A stretch of DNA of 39,560 bases from Ectocarpus siliculosus (taxonomy: Eukaryota > Sar > Phaeophyceae > Ectocarpales > Ectocarpaceae): the NCBI GenBank assembly GCA_000310025.1, contig FN649726.1:3439861-3479420 (forward strand), written 5' to 3'. Position numbers and translations under genes: made by a program. The notes below the pieces were generated by a model. It did no database searches, had not been told where the DNA came from, and worked only from the letters and a program-made list of their open reading frames with translations. Every line of letters starts with the position of its first letter. Positions within the stretch are counted from its first letter, which is position 1. Of this stretch, positions 1 to 13,066 are shown one piece after another.

Positions 1-534
1 GTCGCACCGTGGGTCCCCGCCACAACCCCCATATCATATCACCCCCGTAACACGCCACAAAACACCAACACCACCTCCGACACCCACCCAGCCGACCGAC
101 ATATGCTGCGTAAATAACAAAAAAAACAAAAGCAAAGGCCAGCACAAGTCAGCAAAACGGCTTCCCCCCCACCTCCTTCGGTTTAGGCCAGATTTTTCGC
201 GGGAACAGCAGCAACAAACCGCGCTGGTGGCGCCCACGTGGGGAGGACAAATCGCCGCGAAGCCTCGAAGAGGTGTGGCGTCCAGCCGCCCGCCTGTCCG
301 TTTTTTTTTGTCCTCCGTCTTTCACCACATCTTCCTCTAATTAACCTTTTTTTCCCCTCTTTTCTTTCTTTCTGCGATCGGCACTGGCGCAGCCGCAACA
401 GCAAATGTACCAGTTAAAAACGTGTCCTCCTTCCTGTGTTGACGAAAAAGCCGGGTTGAGTCTCTTTCTTATTCCTCCTCTCCCTCTCTCTCTCGTGAGC
501 TGTTACACCGCGTCAAGTCAAGTCGAGCCACGTC
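1..534. other. Region downstream of eIF5A, no gene seen
   Basis: This stretch follows the eIF5A stop codon (the gene runs on the minus strand), so part of it is probably 3' untranslated sequence. It is A/C-rich on the plus strand, with short homopolymers and a CT-rich patch around 478-496. The short open frames here have low-complexity translations and no splice or domain support. Confidence 0.5.
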
Positions 535-3000
535 TTAGCCGGACTCCTCCTTATAGGTGACAATCTGCTCGTGGCCCATGGCGGCCATCACGGTCACGCA
601 CTGCAAGCACGCACACAAGAGAGAGAAGACAAAGAGGGCAGGCGGATGTACGCACGTCATTCAACTGCAAACATCACGGCGTGTTTCATTTCCAGTGAAT
701 GCTTTGAATTCCGGGGCAACCAAAGCTTTGGTGGGAGAACGCACAAGACGAACCTTAACATGTTCGGAACAGAATGAAATATGATAATGTCTCAAGGCAA
801 CCTGCGCCCGTCGCCATCGTGACGCGAGCAGAGAGTGCGCCATCTTTCCTCGAAAAATGACGAGACACCCATGACAGAAGAAGCCCGAGACGAGATGCCC
901 GTAAAAAAAGAAAATTGAATCCCCCCGCATGCCAAGACGGAAGAACGTCGTTGGTTTCAATTCAAGCCCCCCACACCCAACACGCATGGTCCATAGCAGC
1001 GGGAGCACACCCGCTCACACCCATAAAGGTGAAAGACCACAGAGCATCGTCGCCTCACTTGAGTGCTACACTACACACACATCTATGGATGGCTGCGTAC
1101 CAGGGTCGCTCCCTCATCGAACTTGGCCTTGATCTCGTTTCCGAAACCCTCGGGGTAGGTGGGCAGCTGCAGGTCGTCCTTGGTGTCGCCCTCCTCTGAA
1201 ACACGGGGGGTGAAGAAAGAAACACATGGCATTGGATATTGGATATCGTATCGATATCAATGAATACTTGACGGAACCCCCAAAACTGCACACCACGCAG
1301 CACACAGCAGCTGCACGCCGTGAAGGAGGCCACGAATTGCATGTATTTGGCGGGGCAGTAGCTGCAGCTACGATCCATTCAACTCTCACGAACAACAAAT
1401 GCATGTGAGTCACGCAAAACGCGACGTCGGCAACCAAGACAACAGCGGAAGCAGCAACAACAGTTTCATGCATGTACACCTGGGCCTTACGAGCGTTTGG
1501 GTTTGCAAATGTAGCGCCAGTTGGACAGGGGGGGCGTCCTCTTCGCTGGACGCATCGAGCTCGTTGAGAAACAGGCTAGATGTAAGATAAGAGAGGAAAG
1601 AGGACGCAATGCAGAGCACCAAAAGCCTCCAAACGGCGGCAAGAAAAAGGATCAACATCGCACAAAAAACACACAAAGAAAGGCACGAACAAACAGAGTT
1701 TTTTGTTTTGTTTTTTTCATTGGTGCGGGAAGACCAACACAATAGAAATACCAAACCACTTCTCAGCGGTGAGAAAATCACCAGAACGAAACAAAAACAA
1801 AAACGATGCACAAGAAAAAAAAACACGAATCATTTTCGTCCTCTCACCGGTAAGGAGCGAGCAGAACCCGTCGTCGGAGATGTCGAGCAGCTGGTACTCG
1901 TTGCGGCTGACCACGGGCACGGAGGTGGTGTGCGTGGAGGGGATGACGTCCTCGAGCTTCTTGCCGGTGAAGATGTCGGTGGCCGTGAAGTTAGCCTTGG
2001 CGTGGCCGTGCTTTCCGGTCTTGGAGGTGGACACGTTAACCACCTTACGGTTGTGGGGATCCAAGACCAAGAATAACAGGGTCGACACGCGACACGAGGT
2101 GAAAAAAAACGGACAATCTGGGTCACTTCTTGGCATCAAGCGGAAGCAATGAAAGGTGAGGTTATCCTACATACTTGGGATCTATATAATGCAGACGTTC
2201 CGAACCCTTGTCGTGCCGGTCGCAAGGTCAACGACACGAGACCATTGCGCGGGCATTATCGTTCTGTTCATCCCAACACAAGTAGGGAAGGTCGTCAATC
2301 GAAAGGCTTGGTAACAAGGGACTGACAACAGAGATACAAAGCCTGCGTGTCGGCATCAAATGCAACAATTTTTCTCCGTTTATTGCTGATTCAGCACGCA
2401 GGAAACACAAAACTCAAGCACCCAAACACAAAACACCAATCCGCAGCGCTACGCGCCCTTCTTGCTGCTGACCCCCACTGCTGTGGCCATGCAGAGAGTG
2501 CATAGAGACAGACGGGCGTTGTTGGAAACACGGCAACAATCAACAACGGAAAGAGAGGGGCCTGGATGCATCTGCTTGCTTCTCTGGGCAGTATAGCATT
2601 CGCCATTTTTTTGTATCAAGTAAACATGTTGGATAAAGCATACAATCGGGGAAGTTGTGTTAAGGGCTACGGTTAGGGAAAGGGGTCTGCACCCCCCCCC
2701 CCTTTCCTGTTTAGTTCCTCAATAAACTTACTAATCGCGCGAAGGCGGTCTCTCTGGGGCGCGTTTCAGATGGCACGACTATGAGGCAACAACCAATATA
2801 TTTTCATGTCCTCTCTTCTCTCTCCAGGCTGTCGCAGCACCCCACACACCGTCCTACTCCTCACGCACCTTGCAGGGGTGTCCCTTGATGACGATGTAGC
2901 CACCCTTGCGGATCTGGCCGGCTTCCGAGGGGATGGTGTGCGACGCACCGGCGTCAGTGCCGGTGAAGTCGTAGTCGTTCAGCTTGTCCTCGGTGGCCAT
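535..3000 (-). CDS. EIF5A: Eukaryotic translation initiation factor 5A (eIF5A), four exons, complete
   Basis: eIF5A binds the ribosome and promotes peptide-bond formation at difficult motifs and termination, using a hypusine made on one lysine. Exons on the minus strand are 3000-2869, 2043-1848, 1195-1101 and 600-535. All have GT-AG borders, and the phases join to give 162 residues, close to the usual 155-160. The start ATG (2998-3000) lies in GCCACC-like context and opens [12 protein letters not shown]. The hypusine loop [12 protein letters not shown] falls at about residues 49-60, making Lys55 the modification site. Next come [17 protein letters not shown] and [10 protein letters not shown], then the acidic-basic stretch [10 protein letters not shown] and the OB-fold end [12 protein letters not shown], with TAA at 535-537. 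These motifs leave no serious alternative. The third exon starts with AG, completing a Glu codon with the last G of exon two. Introns of 825, 652 and 500 bp are T/G-rich in sense. Confidence 0.97.
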
Positions 3001-3006
3001 GGTTGA

Positions 3007-3008
3007 CT
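3007..3008 (-). other. Splice acceptor of a probable 5' UTR intron of eIF5A
   Basis: On the minus strand a run of six T followed by CAG lies only six bases before the eIF5A ATG. It has the form of a 3' splice site, so the leader probably continues in an upstream non-coding exon that I could not place. Confidence 0.5.
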
Positions 3009-5500
3009 GAAAAAACAAGCACAGGCAAAGAAAACGGGGGGGTGCGGGGAATTAAGAATTAAGTGCAAAATTTCGGCGAGAATCGAGCTCGCAACACGGA
3101 GGTTTTTTGTAAAATGGGCGGCAAGCAAGAACTAAATACGAACAGGGCACGCCGCCGTCCATGCACGCAGAAGGCAGTCAAATTATAGGCTTTCGAGCAC
3201 TTGGCCACGGAATGGCCGTGTTGCGTATGGCCAATATGTACGGCCTACGCTTCTACCATGTCGGAAGTAAGCTATTTACGGTGGAGCTTGCTTGCTTTTC
3301 GCCTCGTGCTTTAATTTTTCTCCCCAACACTACACCGATCATATGACTACGGGGCCGGTGGCTGACCAATTAGTAGACAGAGGATAGGTTTGCTTTGACG
3401 GCCCTAACGTCCTTCGCCGCCCGCTTCCAGCTCGACTGTCGATCGGCGCATTGCATAGAGGTGCCCGGACGCGACAAACAGACACTCTTGCCGCAGACGT
3501 CTCTCGTCTGAACTCGCCATGTCGGCTCGGCAACAACGACAACGACCGCACTAAACAGCGGTCTAGGGAACCAGCGTACCTGTGATTTTCCTGTGAACGC
3601 TTCGGGGGGGACAGCGGCAGCAGTAAAAATTGTTCGGCTTGTTTTTTTCGCACCCCTTGCTTTGCCGGATATCTTCCGGGCAAACTGCACTGCTGCTGCA
3701 ACTGCCCTTGGTACGTGGCAGATAGCAGATGGATGTTGTACCGATGAAATGAGGTCAAAGTATGACATCCCCGCTGCTGCTACCCTAAGAGCCGTGAGTA
3801 ATACAACCAACCGCTGTAAGCCGATGTGCACGCATCATCTGATGGCATTCACCCTATAAGGGTATGACGATCACGGTGGTACATATTGGCGTCCGGAATA
3901 TGGTATGGAACAACACACCGAACCCCCCCCAAAAATAAACCCGTGGAACAAAATAACGTGGGAGCAAGAGGGAGGGGGGGAGGAGAATAACTAAAATATA
4001 GGCGCCAACGGATCCCGTGCTTGGGTTTTACATTGGATATATCATAGGACCGTTGGAGAGCGAAGGTGCCCGAGGGAACTACCTGTAGCAGGGAAGCCTG
4101 GGGGATTTGACACGCCATTCGGTGCATGTTGGTGTGTCTTCCAGCGTTTGGGATGGTTGGAAACTCTACTCAATACCTCAATAGTCCGTTCTGAAAGTAA
4201 GTGGTTTGTTTCCTTACAAAAGTACAACTTGTACTTTCCATTTTGCCGCACTGGGACTGCTGACACACCTCTCGGAGTTGTTGGAAGTCTGTAGAGGGAT
4301 AATAGGCATTTTTTGGGAAACAGGGAGTGCTTGCCAAAATTCGCGGCTTATTGGATCACGCTACGTATCTCTCTTGGTGCTCGGTACAGGTGGGAGCAGT
4401 GCAGCACGGGACTTGGCACGCCTCGAATGTTTTATATCTTTCAACACATGGAGCTATCGCGCGGGTTATCGGGTCATCTTCCGTGTGGCTGTGGCTACAT
4501 ATATGTATCATGGGGCTCCCGCCTGGTGGCGTACGTGGTCCAAGGAGGGTGTTTTTCAACCACGAACCTGCTGGTGTATGTACGCCCAACCGTGTTCCAC
4601 TAAATAAAACGGGCTGCTGCGGAACGAAAGCTCTTGTTCGTTGAAGGGGTTCGCACGCCACCCGTTCCGTCCACAGCGACCACTGCTGTTGGAGTTGAAG
4701 ACAACCGCCTCCATCTCCTGTTTCAACACCAGGTCGGGCGGGTTCTCGCGCTACTTCTCTGCCAACTACCAACGAAGGCTGCTGTGAACAACAAAGAACT
4801 GCTGTTGCAGGAACCAATCAAAGTTCTGCACAGGCAACGGTGCAACGGTGCACCAGGACGAAAACAACAACAACAACAACAGCAACATACCGCGCACCCA
4901 AGGCTAGTGGTCGTCTAGACAAGATCCGTTGATTCTACGACTTGCGTCTTTTCAGTGCCGACTTCAACAATCTGTTGGGTGTTCGGGCGTTCGCGACTCT
5001 GTCCACACAGCAGGACCAGCTCCAAGCGCGACCCGCCCGAGCTTCTCTCAAGCGAAGCACGCGGCTAATCGTCCCTCGACGTCTGCGGACTGGACGCTCT
5101 CGCAATGAAAGCGTCGCTTACCTTTGGGTGGTGGGGATGAGGGAGGGGAGAGAGAGGCAGGACGCGGGGTGGGGTGGCGAGGACAGCTAGACCAGGAAAG
5201 CCGAGGGCTAGCGCCACCGGAGACAGGCTCCGACACGCAGATCGGGGAAAAATTGGGGTTGGTGGGGGGGGGGGGGGGTACGGGGATACGATCGATCTCT
5301 CCGCTTTATGGACGAAACCGCTGCTTATTTTTTATTATTGCCGACAACAGCAGCACGACACGAATTCGAGAGGTGCGCTGGTGGCCTACATTCCTCGTGC
5401 TATGGGCAGGAAACGTGCGTGAAGAGGTATCTTCTTCCATCAACGTGGTCAGAGGTAAGAGCTTGTTTGAACTCAAGGCAGGAAGAGAGGTTGTTGCGTC
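3009..5500. other. Region between divergent genes; no supported gene
   Basis: It separates eIF5A (leftward) from the TPR gene (rightward) and should hold both promoters. Open frames exist on both strands (for example minus 3831-3370 and plus 4206-4607), but they overlap each other and have no family resemblance. An AAC trinucleotide run lies at about 4861-4883 and a G run at about 5264-5278. A possible upstream first exon of the TPR gene begins at an ATG at 5105; a GT after 5124 would join in phase to an AG at 5480-5481. That extension is speculative. Confidence 0.45.
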
Positions 5501-8500
5501 ATGCAAGAGCACCAAGACTTCGAGGAAGACGATGATGGTGAGTTGTCGGCGATGGCTTGGGAATCGGCGATACGAGGAAAGAGCGGCCGTGAGATCGCGC
5601 ACCTCCACCAGAGCTGGGCGGCAGCTTTTCTCGCGCGTGGTTCCTTCAACAAAGCCCAGGTTGGGAACAAAATGTATCGGACTGCAGCTGGCTCGGAGGG
5701 GTTGCCATTCATAAATCGCTTGTGCCAAACGTATGTCCCAGCAGGCTTCTCGTGACTTCTTGCTCATGTCGTACATATGGGCTTGGTACAATCCACAGAT
5801 GAACACAGACGGCCTCGCCAAAGGAAGGTGGTCTTGCGTGCACCTGCTTCGATTTAAACCCACACCCTCGTGTCTTCCGACACTACCAAATACAACATAA
5901 CGCAACTCAGGAACACCTCGACCACGCCCTCGAAGCATGGACCGGCTACGACGAGCCCGGCCTCCAGGCCCGCGCATGGTGCCTAAAGGCGTCGTGTAGC
6001 GGCGAGGCCGGCGACTTCTCTGCCGCTGCGGCGAACTTGAAAACTGCCCTAAAGATCGCAGAGGGCACGGGCGACGCCCCTTTGGTGTTATCCGTAATGG
6101 CCAACCGCGCCATCTGCGAGATCCACCTCGGGGACTGCAAGGCCGCCGCAACCCGCTCTCGGCGCGCCTTCATCAGGGCCGAGGCGGAGGGTGGGCCTGA
6201 GACAGTCCTTTTGGCGCACGGTATCCGGTACGTAGGCGTCTCATGGCATAGGCTGGAGACACTGTGGAGTTTCTCTGGTGTTGTCGATGTCGTTGCTGCA
6301 AGTGCAACGCACCCCGGGGGAGCGGGGGGATATCGCCACAGTAGTCAACAGAGGTTCTGACCTTCTTGGCCTGCCCAGGAAGTCGAGGAACAATTATCAT
6401 TCAATGCATATTTAAGCGCGCAACACCACCGCAACTTCGCAGGAGGTATGCACTACGGGTACCAACGCTATTAGAGTACTATCGAGTACATCCATTGGTT
6501 TGGAGAGCCGTTGTTGGGCGACTACGGCACCTGCGGAACTTGGTGGTGGTACAATAGCAGATACTGCTAGATATGTAGATTATCTGGAAACTTACAAAGT
6601 TTACGCCGTTCACTTGGCTAAAGACCCGTCTGGACTGTAAGCCTAAGCTCACAATATCGACCACGGTCACCAGAGCGTGTGGGATGAGGGTTGCGCAGAA
6701 ATTTTTCGGCACTTTTCGTGAAGCTATATGGTAATCTGAATGTAATTTTCCGGGCAGCACAGAAACGGATCTCATCCTATGACGCAACCATACCTCCCCG
6801 AACAACGGCTTTCCAGAGCTGTGGCCGCCCAAGCTGACTGTAAACCAAGCGATCTACCAGGTTCCTGTATTCTACATAGATCGAGTCAGACATGGTGGAA
6901 CTTTTGTCCCATACGCAACAGAGACCACGTGTTCTTACTCAACTTGGAGTGAGTGTTGATTGCAACACCTACAGGCGCTCCTCTCAACTTCCCAGAGGAG
7001 GTAGCAAACGTTTTGAACTCCGGCGTTGAGGCACTGCGGTATATGGTCGAACGCGGAGTGATGTACTCTACACACGCTGTCGACCGGTGGTGTTTCAGCG
7101 GAAGCAATACTATTTTCTTGGTTTCGCGTCGATTTCCCTCATGAAGCGAAAGTACGAGGAGCACAAAGGCGCCAGGAGTACACACCCCGTCAGAAAGAGT
7201 TGACTCATCTTAGCTTTTCATGGTATGGCGTCGAAAGTTGTTTCGCGCACTAAACATGGGAGAGGTGGGCGGAAGCACGCATATCAACTTTGTGCTGGCA
7301 TCAGCGTCATGCCGAGACTGACGTGGAATGCAAAATCGTGGGCCTCACCTGCATTTACGGGAAGAATGGGAAGGGCTAAAGGAAACTTCTGCTGGACAGC
7401 TGTAGAAATGTCTACCTGCACGATACACGAGCCCCACCGCTCCCCATTGAAAAACCTTTTCCCGGAAATGCTTTCCGCACGTACACATCCATTCATCCCG
7501 TATTTACATACATACATGCAATCTGCAACTTTGTCTCCCCAGGGCCATGAGCTACCAAATGACCGGGAACTTCCTGGCAGCATGCAACGAGCACGAGGCC
7601 GCGGCGAAACTTGCCGAACAACGCCAGGTCCACCCGTTAGCACCCGCTTTTGCTTTGGGCATGGAAACCAATTTCGGCATAAGGTAATACGGCGTCATCC
7701 ATGCGCCAGACCCGAAAATCTCGGTGCTGATGATATACCGTAAATGGCCCGAGATTTGGTGGGGATCGGAGAGATGGCACCACCGCCGTACATGGGGGAG
7801 TGATAGGCGCTACAGTGCGGTAGTCCTCTTCACAAGACGAAACAATAGCAAGCCACAGGCGCACATACCGAACAAATCAACGATAAGGAGAGTATGTTGT
7901 CCCGTCGCTGTTCTGGGGTAACTCTGCGGTGCGTCTATCGTCTTGGGGGGCAATTTCACGTGTACACAGCACACGAGGGACCCCTGAGCAGACACTTGCT
8001 GTAGCTGCGTCAAGGGAGAAGTGTTCTTTAAGAGCGTGCGCACCGCATCATGATATAGTTCTAAACCCATCAAACAACGCACGTCGTTGTTCTTCTGTGT
8101 TCTTGTTATGAATATGAAACGAAACCAACGAAACGAACACATACGGCAAGTGACCTTATAGTGCCCTCCGGAGCGGCAAACCGGAGCAAGCTTCGGAGCT
8201 TTTCGAGCGGGCGCTCGAGACCGTACGAAGGGGCGAGGTGGCCGGAGGTGGCGGCGGCGGTGGCGGCGGCAGCGATGACGAAGACGACGATGACGAGTAT
8301 GACGAGGACGAGGACGATGGTGGTGGCGGGAGACCACCCGCGCCGCCGCTGGCCCTGGCTCGCTGCCTGTTTCACGCCGGGGAGGCTAGGCGGCAGAACG
8401 GACAGTTTCGTGCCGCCAACGCTTTTCTAGAGGAGGCGGCCGTTGTTGTTGCTGCGGCCATGGAGTCCTTTTCGGGTGAGCCCCTTCGCACCGGCCTGCC

Positions 8501-10730
8501 AGAATATTTGTCATGCACGATTGCTTTTCGGTCGATTGACTGCAGTGGTGCTCGACATCAAGTATCGGTGCAAGAGCGGTGTTTGGTGCAAGAGCGAATA
8601 CTGAACAGTTGTAGGGGGGTGGGTGGGGGATGAATTAGATTCCGAATACGGTGCCTTTCTTTGGGGCTGTTTGGGTTGAGGTTGATGGTGCCACGGACAA
8701 GCGGCACCGCTGCAGAGTTCACGAGGCCATTCCTTTACACGTTCATGTAGCCCTGCTGTTTTGCTCTCGAAAGCAATGCCCAATCAATGACACCCAACAA
8801 GCATCTCGATCACCTTCCACTACAACAACAGGGCTGTCTCCTTGCAGGAACAACAAACAGTACAAATACAAGACACCTTACCTTGCACACACCTCTGTAG
8901 TTCCGCTCGCGCGCGCGCGATTGCCCTTGTCGGTCTTGTCCTGTCCTCTCGCCGGTCTTCTCCGAAAAAAGCTGCCGAAGCCTCCAGGGTCGACAAGGCG
9001 AAGCGGTCGAAGTGGACCGCGCTCGCCATGGAAGTGGCCAACTCCCGCGGGCTCTGCTTGCTCGCGGAGGCGGCCCAAAGGTTCAGCGGAGAGGTGAGAG
9101 AGACAACCACGGGAAGAGAGGACAACAAAACTTCTCCTGATGCCGCTGCCGCCACCGCCGTGGTAACGACTCCCGGGGAGCGCGCCGGAAGCGTCTCGCT
9201 GACGGCGCCAGAAGCCGCGGGTCGGCGCCGGAGTAGCACGGCGCAAGACGAGCAAGCCACGCGAACCGCCGCAGAGAAAGCGGCGAACCTCATCGCGGCC
9301 GGGTGCAAGGCGGGAGACTTGGGGGCTCACCCGACGCAAAAGATGAACGGTGCCATGCTTGAGGGGCTAGCGTGGTCGCTCGCTGGGCGGGGAAACGCCG
9401 AAGGGGCAAGTTTGTTGTTTCGGGGGTATGCGGTGGGGGGGGGGGTGGCGGGGATGGAAGAGGGTGTCCTAGAAAGCGGGTTCTTTGCGAGCCCGCTCGA
9501 AACTCTAAGTGGTCCCGAGTTGCGGAGAGGGCCTCTTGGAGTCTGTTGATCTGCGTGTGTTGGGCCTTGCCCCACGTGAGTACCCAGCGACTGTCAACAA
9601 AGTCGCGTTCCCGACGCCCCAATGTCGCGTCGCTATCACAAAGGAAAGTGGGAACTAAATCGTGAATGTGCGCCAACGCCCACGTCACCCAGTCGCCTCT
9701 TTCCCCACCCACTTCCCCTAAGCCACACACATACAAGGAGAACTGCACCATGACCGCCGAACGTCCCTGCGGTTTCGCGTCCGCTCCCTTCGCTTCCACC
9801 AACCAATCGGCGTCCGGCTGTGTCGCTGTTTTCGCGGTGCAGGCTGCGGCGATGAAAAGAGCGGAGAGGGGCCTGGAGAAATTCCTCGATCGCGAGCACA
9901 GACGACCCTCGGTGGCGGCTGCGGCGGCCAGCGTCGCCAAGCGGTCGGCGAGCACGGTGGACGACGTTTCCCTCTTGGCGCGAGCCCCGGAAGCCGTCGG
10001 CGTGAGCGTCCCCGCCGGCAGCGAGAACAGCGACCAGATTACGGCAGTGAGTCTTCAAAGGGTGGGCCATCAACAACAACAATCGAAAATCAGCGGCACC
10101 CAGCGGCGGGGCCACCGACAGATGGGGTCTTGGAACGAGTCAAACAAGGCGCCGTAGAACACACCAAAAAATCTCTCTCTGTGCGAGAAAAACCCTCGTT
10201 GTTTACATGTACATCGGTCTACTCCCCCTGTGGTGCCCTGCTGTACTGCTGCAGCTCCAACTCGGCGTTCTGGGCAACCAAGGGCTGGTCGCGAGGGGAG
10301 GGCTTGGGATGGGAGCCGCGTTCTCCACGAGCGCGGTGGCAATAGGCTCCGTCTCGGCGAAGGCCCCGGCGACGGTGGCGGGGGACGCGGCGGGTGCGCT
10401 GGCCGCTGTGGCGGCCGCCCGAACGGCGGCCAAGGCGGCGAACGCCGGGTGGGCAGAGGCTGGATCGCTCGCCAAGAAGCAGCTGACGTATGCGACGAAG
10501 GCGAGTTGATCATGCCTGCCGCTGATATGTTTTGGGAGCGAGGGGGGGGATAGGCAGCCTAACGTTCAGGTCAGGGGGGCCTCTCAGGAGGAAGTGCACA
10601 GGCTGTTGGCTGTTGGATTATACACGGTTGCCTTACTCGGGAGTGCGTCGCGTATCGGTAGGTACTGCGGTTGCCGTGATCGTCTCTCGCCGCCATGCAC
10701 AGTCTCCCCACTCTCTTCTGTCTGTTTCTC

Positions 10731-10817
<87 letters not shown>

Positions 10818-13066
10818 CTCTCTCTTTCTTTCTCTCTCGCTCTCTCTCTAACTCTTTCTCGCTGTCTCTCGTTGTCTCTCTCTCCCGCGCACTTCCCCTC
10901 CACCTCTTTTATGCTGGGCCTACAACGGATTGGTTGATTGGTGTCCAACCCAAAACCAACCGTGTATGTATGTGCGTTCTCTGGGTGACGGGGGCGCGGC
11001 GGGGGGCAGGCGGCGACGGATTCCGCACGGCAGCGCGCGTTGTCTCATGCTCACGCGGGGGCAGTTGACCTTATGACAGGGAGGCCGGTACAAGCGGCGG
11101 AGCGCTTCGAACTCCAGCTTAAAGAAGCTCAAAACGTAAGAGAGAGGGCGAGGGAGAGAGGGGGGGGGAGAGGGAGAGGGAGAGAGCTGGAGAGAAGGAG
11201 AGAAGAAGAGAAGGAAAAAGGCACGCAACGAGGGGCGGGGGGAGGGCGTGGAATCCGCACACACCGATGATCACGACCTAAGAACAGTAAAATTTCAACC
11301 CCACGGTCCCTGATCACAAATAAATTAGGAACGGAACTCGTATAATAGTCGAAAAGCATGGATGGGTGGTCAACGGTCGAACGGCTACATAAATGACAAC
11401 CAAGAAATGAGCACAATCACCTCACCCCGCTCCCGGTCAGATGGATTTTCCTGTGGCGCCAATGTTGGGTGTTGAATCCGCACGGCCAAGATAGTCTAAC
11501 CAGGCAATTTCTTTGGAGATGAAAATACAGGGACGCTAGCTCGTTGTTTCGTCACAAAAACTGTCTGCGGCCGGCGAGTGCCGCGAAACTGCAGGCTGCC
11601 TGTTAGGTTCGCAGGAATCCAGTCAAGAATGCGCCCCGCTTCTCTGTGGTAGTGAGCGTAGACGAAGCGCCTAGAGAGGTTTTGTTGCGAATTATTGCGG
11701 ACAATGTGCGTTTTGTCTATATCTGTACATCGCCCTGCCGACAGCTGGCTTTACCTATGTTTAACCGTACCAGGTACGTACATGGATACGATCGTACTGT
11801 GCGATTCTTGCTCCAGACGACGAATAGAGAATCTGCGGGTTTAATCGCGTTCTGTAATCAATGTGGTAAGCAACGAACGGTGGTATTGGAACCACGCCTG
11901 GTCAGGGCCGAGTGCGCACCGCCTCGCACGTTCCCACGCGGGCACTGAGCCTTCCGTAGAAAAGCCCCCCTTTAGCCTTACCTACAGCAGGCACACAGCA
12001 GCATGCTGCCGTGCTATGATATCTGGAGTGTGTGGCACTGCTCTCCTAAACGTCGGCACTCGCTTCGTCGGTAGATAGGAGTAATCAAGGGCGGAACGAG
12101 CACGATGTGTGATTCATGCACACTCCTCTGGTGCGCTCTCCTCTCCCACACACCTTCTGATCTACTCTACGAACAACGAAAAGCAAGCTCATATCAGACA
12201 CACCCTCCCGCCTGCCCACCCATCCATCACCCTGCACACCTACTACGTACACCACGTATGCATCAGGCTGGTGACCCTATTTTGGAGGCCCTCGCAGAGC
12301 GCAATTTGGCCGACACAAGAGAGGTGGATGAGGACCTGCCTGGGGCACTGGCCCACCTCCGGCGCTGCCGCGCCCTGGCCCAAAGGAGCCGCAACTCCGC
12401 GCTCGAGGCCGACGCCTGCCGGCGGCTATCTTCTGTATACGCGGAGATTGCCGGCCAAAGCGGCGGCGGTGGCGGTGGTATTGATGGGGGTGGAAGAGGG
12501 GGCGGATCGCCGGAGAGAGAGAAGGGTGGTGATCATGGCGACGGTGGTGCTGACGGTGGCGGCGGCACACAAGAGCGCAACCGTTCTGATAGTGGTTCTC
12601 CAGAGCCTGAGGTAAGCTTCGATTTTTATCCAGAGTAAGATGTTCGGACTACTGTGTACCGAAACGCAATCCATTTCTACCGCGCGTGACAAGCAGCGCA
12701 ACCGGTTGGTTTCAAACACCCCCCCGTTCCACCCTGAAACTTCATTCTCTTCGCATATTGAAACGCTGCCATTATCACGCACAGATCGAAATCGAGGAGC
12801 GCGAAGACAGCGATGTCGAATTCTTGAAGTCCACGGCGGCCGACAGAGCCCGCCTGTTTGCCGAGCGTTACGAAACGGCCGTTTTCGGGTTGGAGTGGCC
12901 GGTCAGCAGCGGGAACGGCGGCGAGTTGATCGGCGAAGCGCTCGACGACGACGACGGAGGAGGAGACGAGGAAGCGGGAGACAGAAGAAGAAACAGCAGC
13001 GATAGCGGCGGGGACCGCATCGCGGAGGAGGCTGCGGCGGCCGTGCCGGCTGCTCCTGTCGCCTGA
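5501..13066 (+). CDS. Multi-exon tetratricopeptide-repeat protein of about 885 residues
   Basis: No function can be named; TPR arrays are protein-binding scaffolds. Exons: 5501-5659, 5911-6227, 7543-7635, 8162-8475, 8981-9425 or -9432, 9723-10046, 10255-10500, 11010-11135, 12267-12611 and 12785-13066 (TGA). TPR-like helix pairs include IAHLHQSWAAAFLARGSF, MANRAICEIHLGDCKAA, AMSYQMTGNFLAACNEHEAA, ARCLFHAGEARRQNGQF and GALAHLRRCRALAQRSRN. Gly-, Asp- and Ala-rich linkers interrupt the array: a GGGG-to-acidic run near 8240-8330, a Gly-rich loop near 12465-12570, and an acidic tail near 12945-12985. Phases agree at most junctions. Weak points are the donor of exon five (GTATGC at 9426 is the better site, but GTGGGG at 9433 keeps frame), the acceptors of exons five and six, and the start. 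ATG 5501 follows an in-frame stop at 5468, but an upstream exon is possible. Exon seven seems to use a GC donor at 10501. The boundary between exons three and four may hide a missed exon. Confidence 0.72.
10736..10814 (+). repeat. CT dinucleotide microsatellite inside a TPR-gene intron
   Basis: A perfect CT run of 79 bp, followed by imperfect CT-rich sequence to about 10880. It lies in the intron between 10500 and 11010, on the sense strand of the TPR gene, well upstream of the acceptor at 11008-11009. A GA-rich tract occurs just after the next exon at about 11139-11220. Confidence 0.98.

Noticed and set aside
3076-3092. tRNA-like T-arm on the minus strand (GCGAG, seven-base loop, CTCGC)
   Set aside because: No matching acceptor stem, D-arm or anticodon arm is found in the expected positions, and the loop lacks the usual TTC start.
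3370-3831. Minus-strand frame of 153 codons with a hydrophobic start
   Set aside because: Overlapped by open frames on both strands, no homology recognised, weak codon bias, and located in the likely promoter region of eIF5A.
4206-4817. Overlapping frames on both strands (plus 4206-4607, minus 4817-4356)
   Set aside because: Neither shows codon-position bias or splice borders, and the translations have no recognisable motif.
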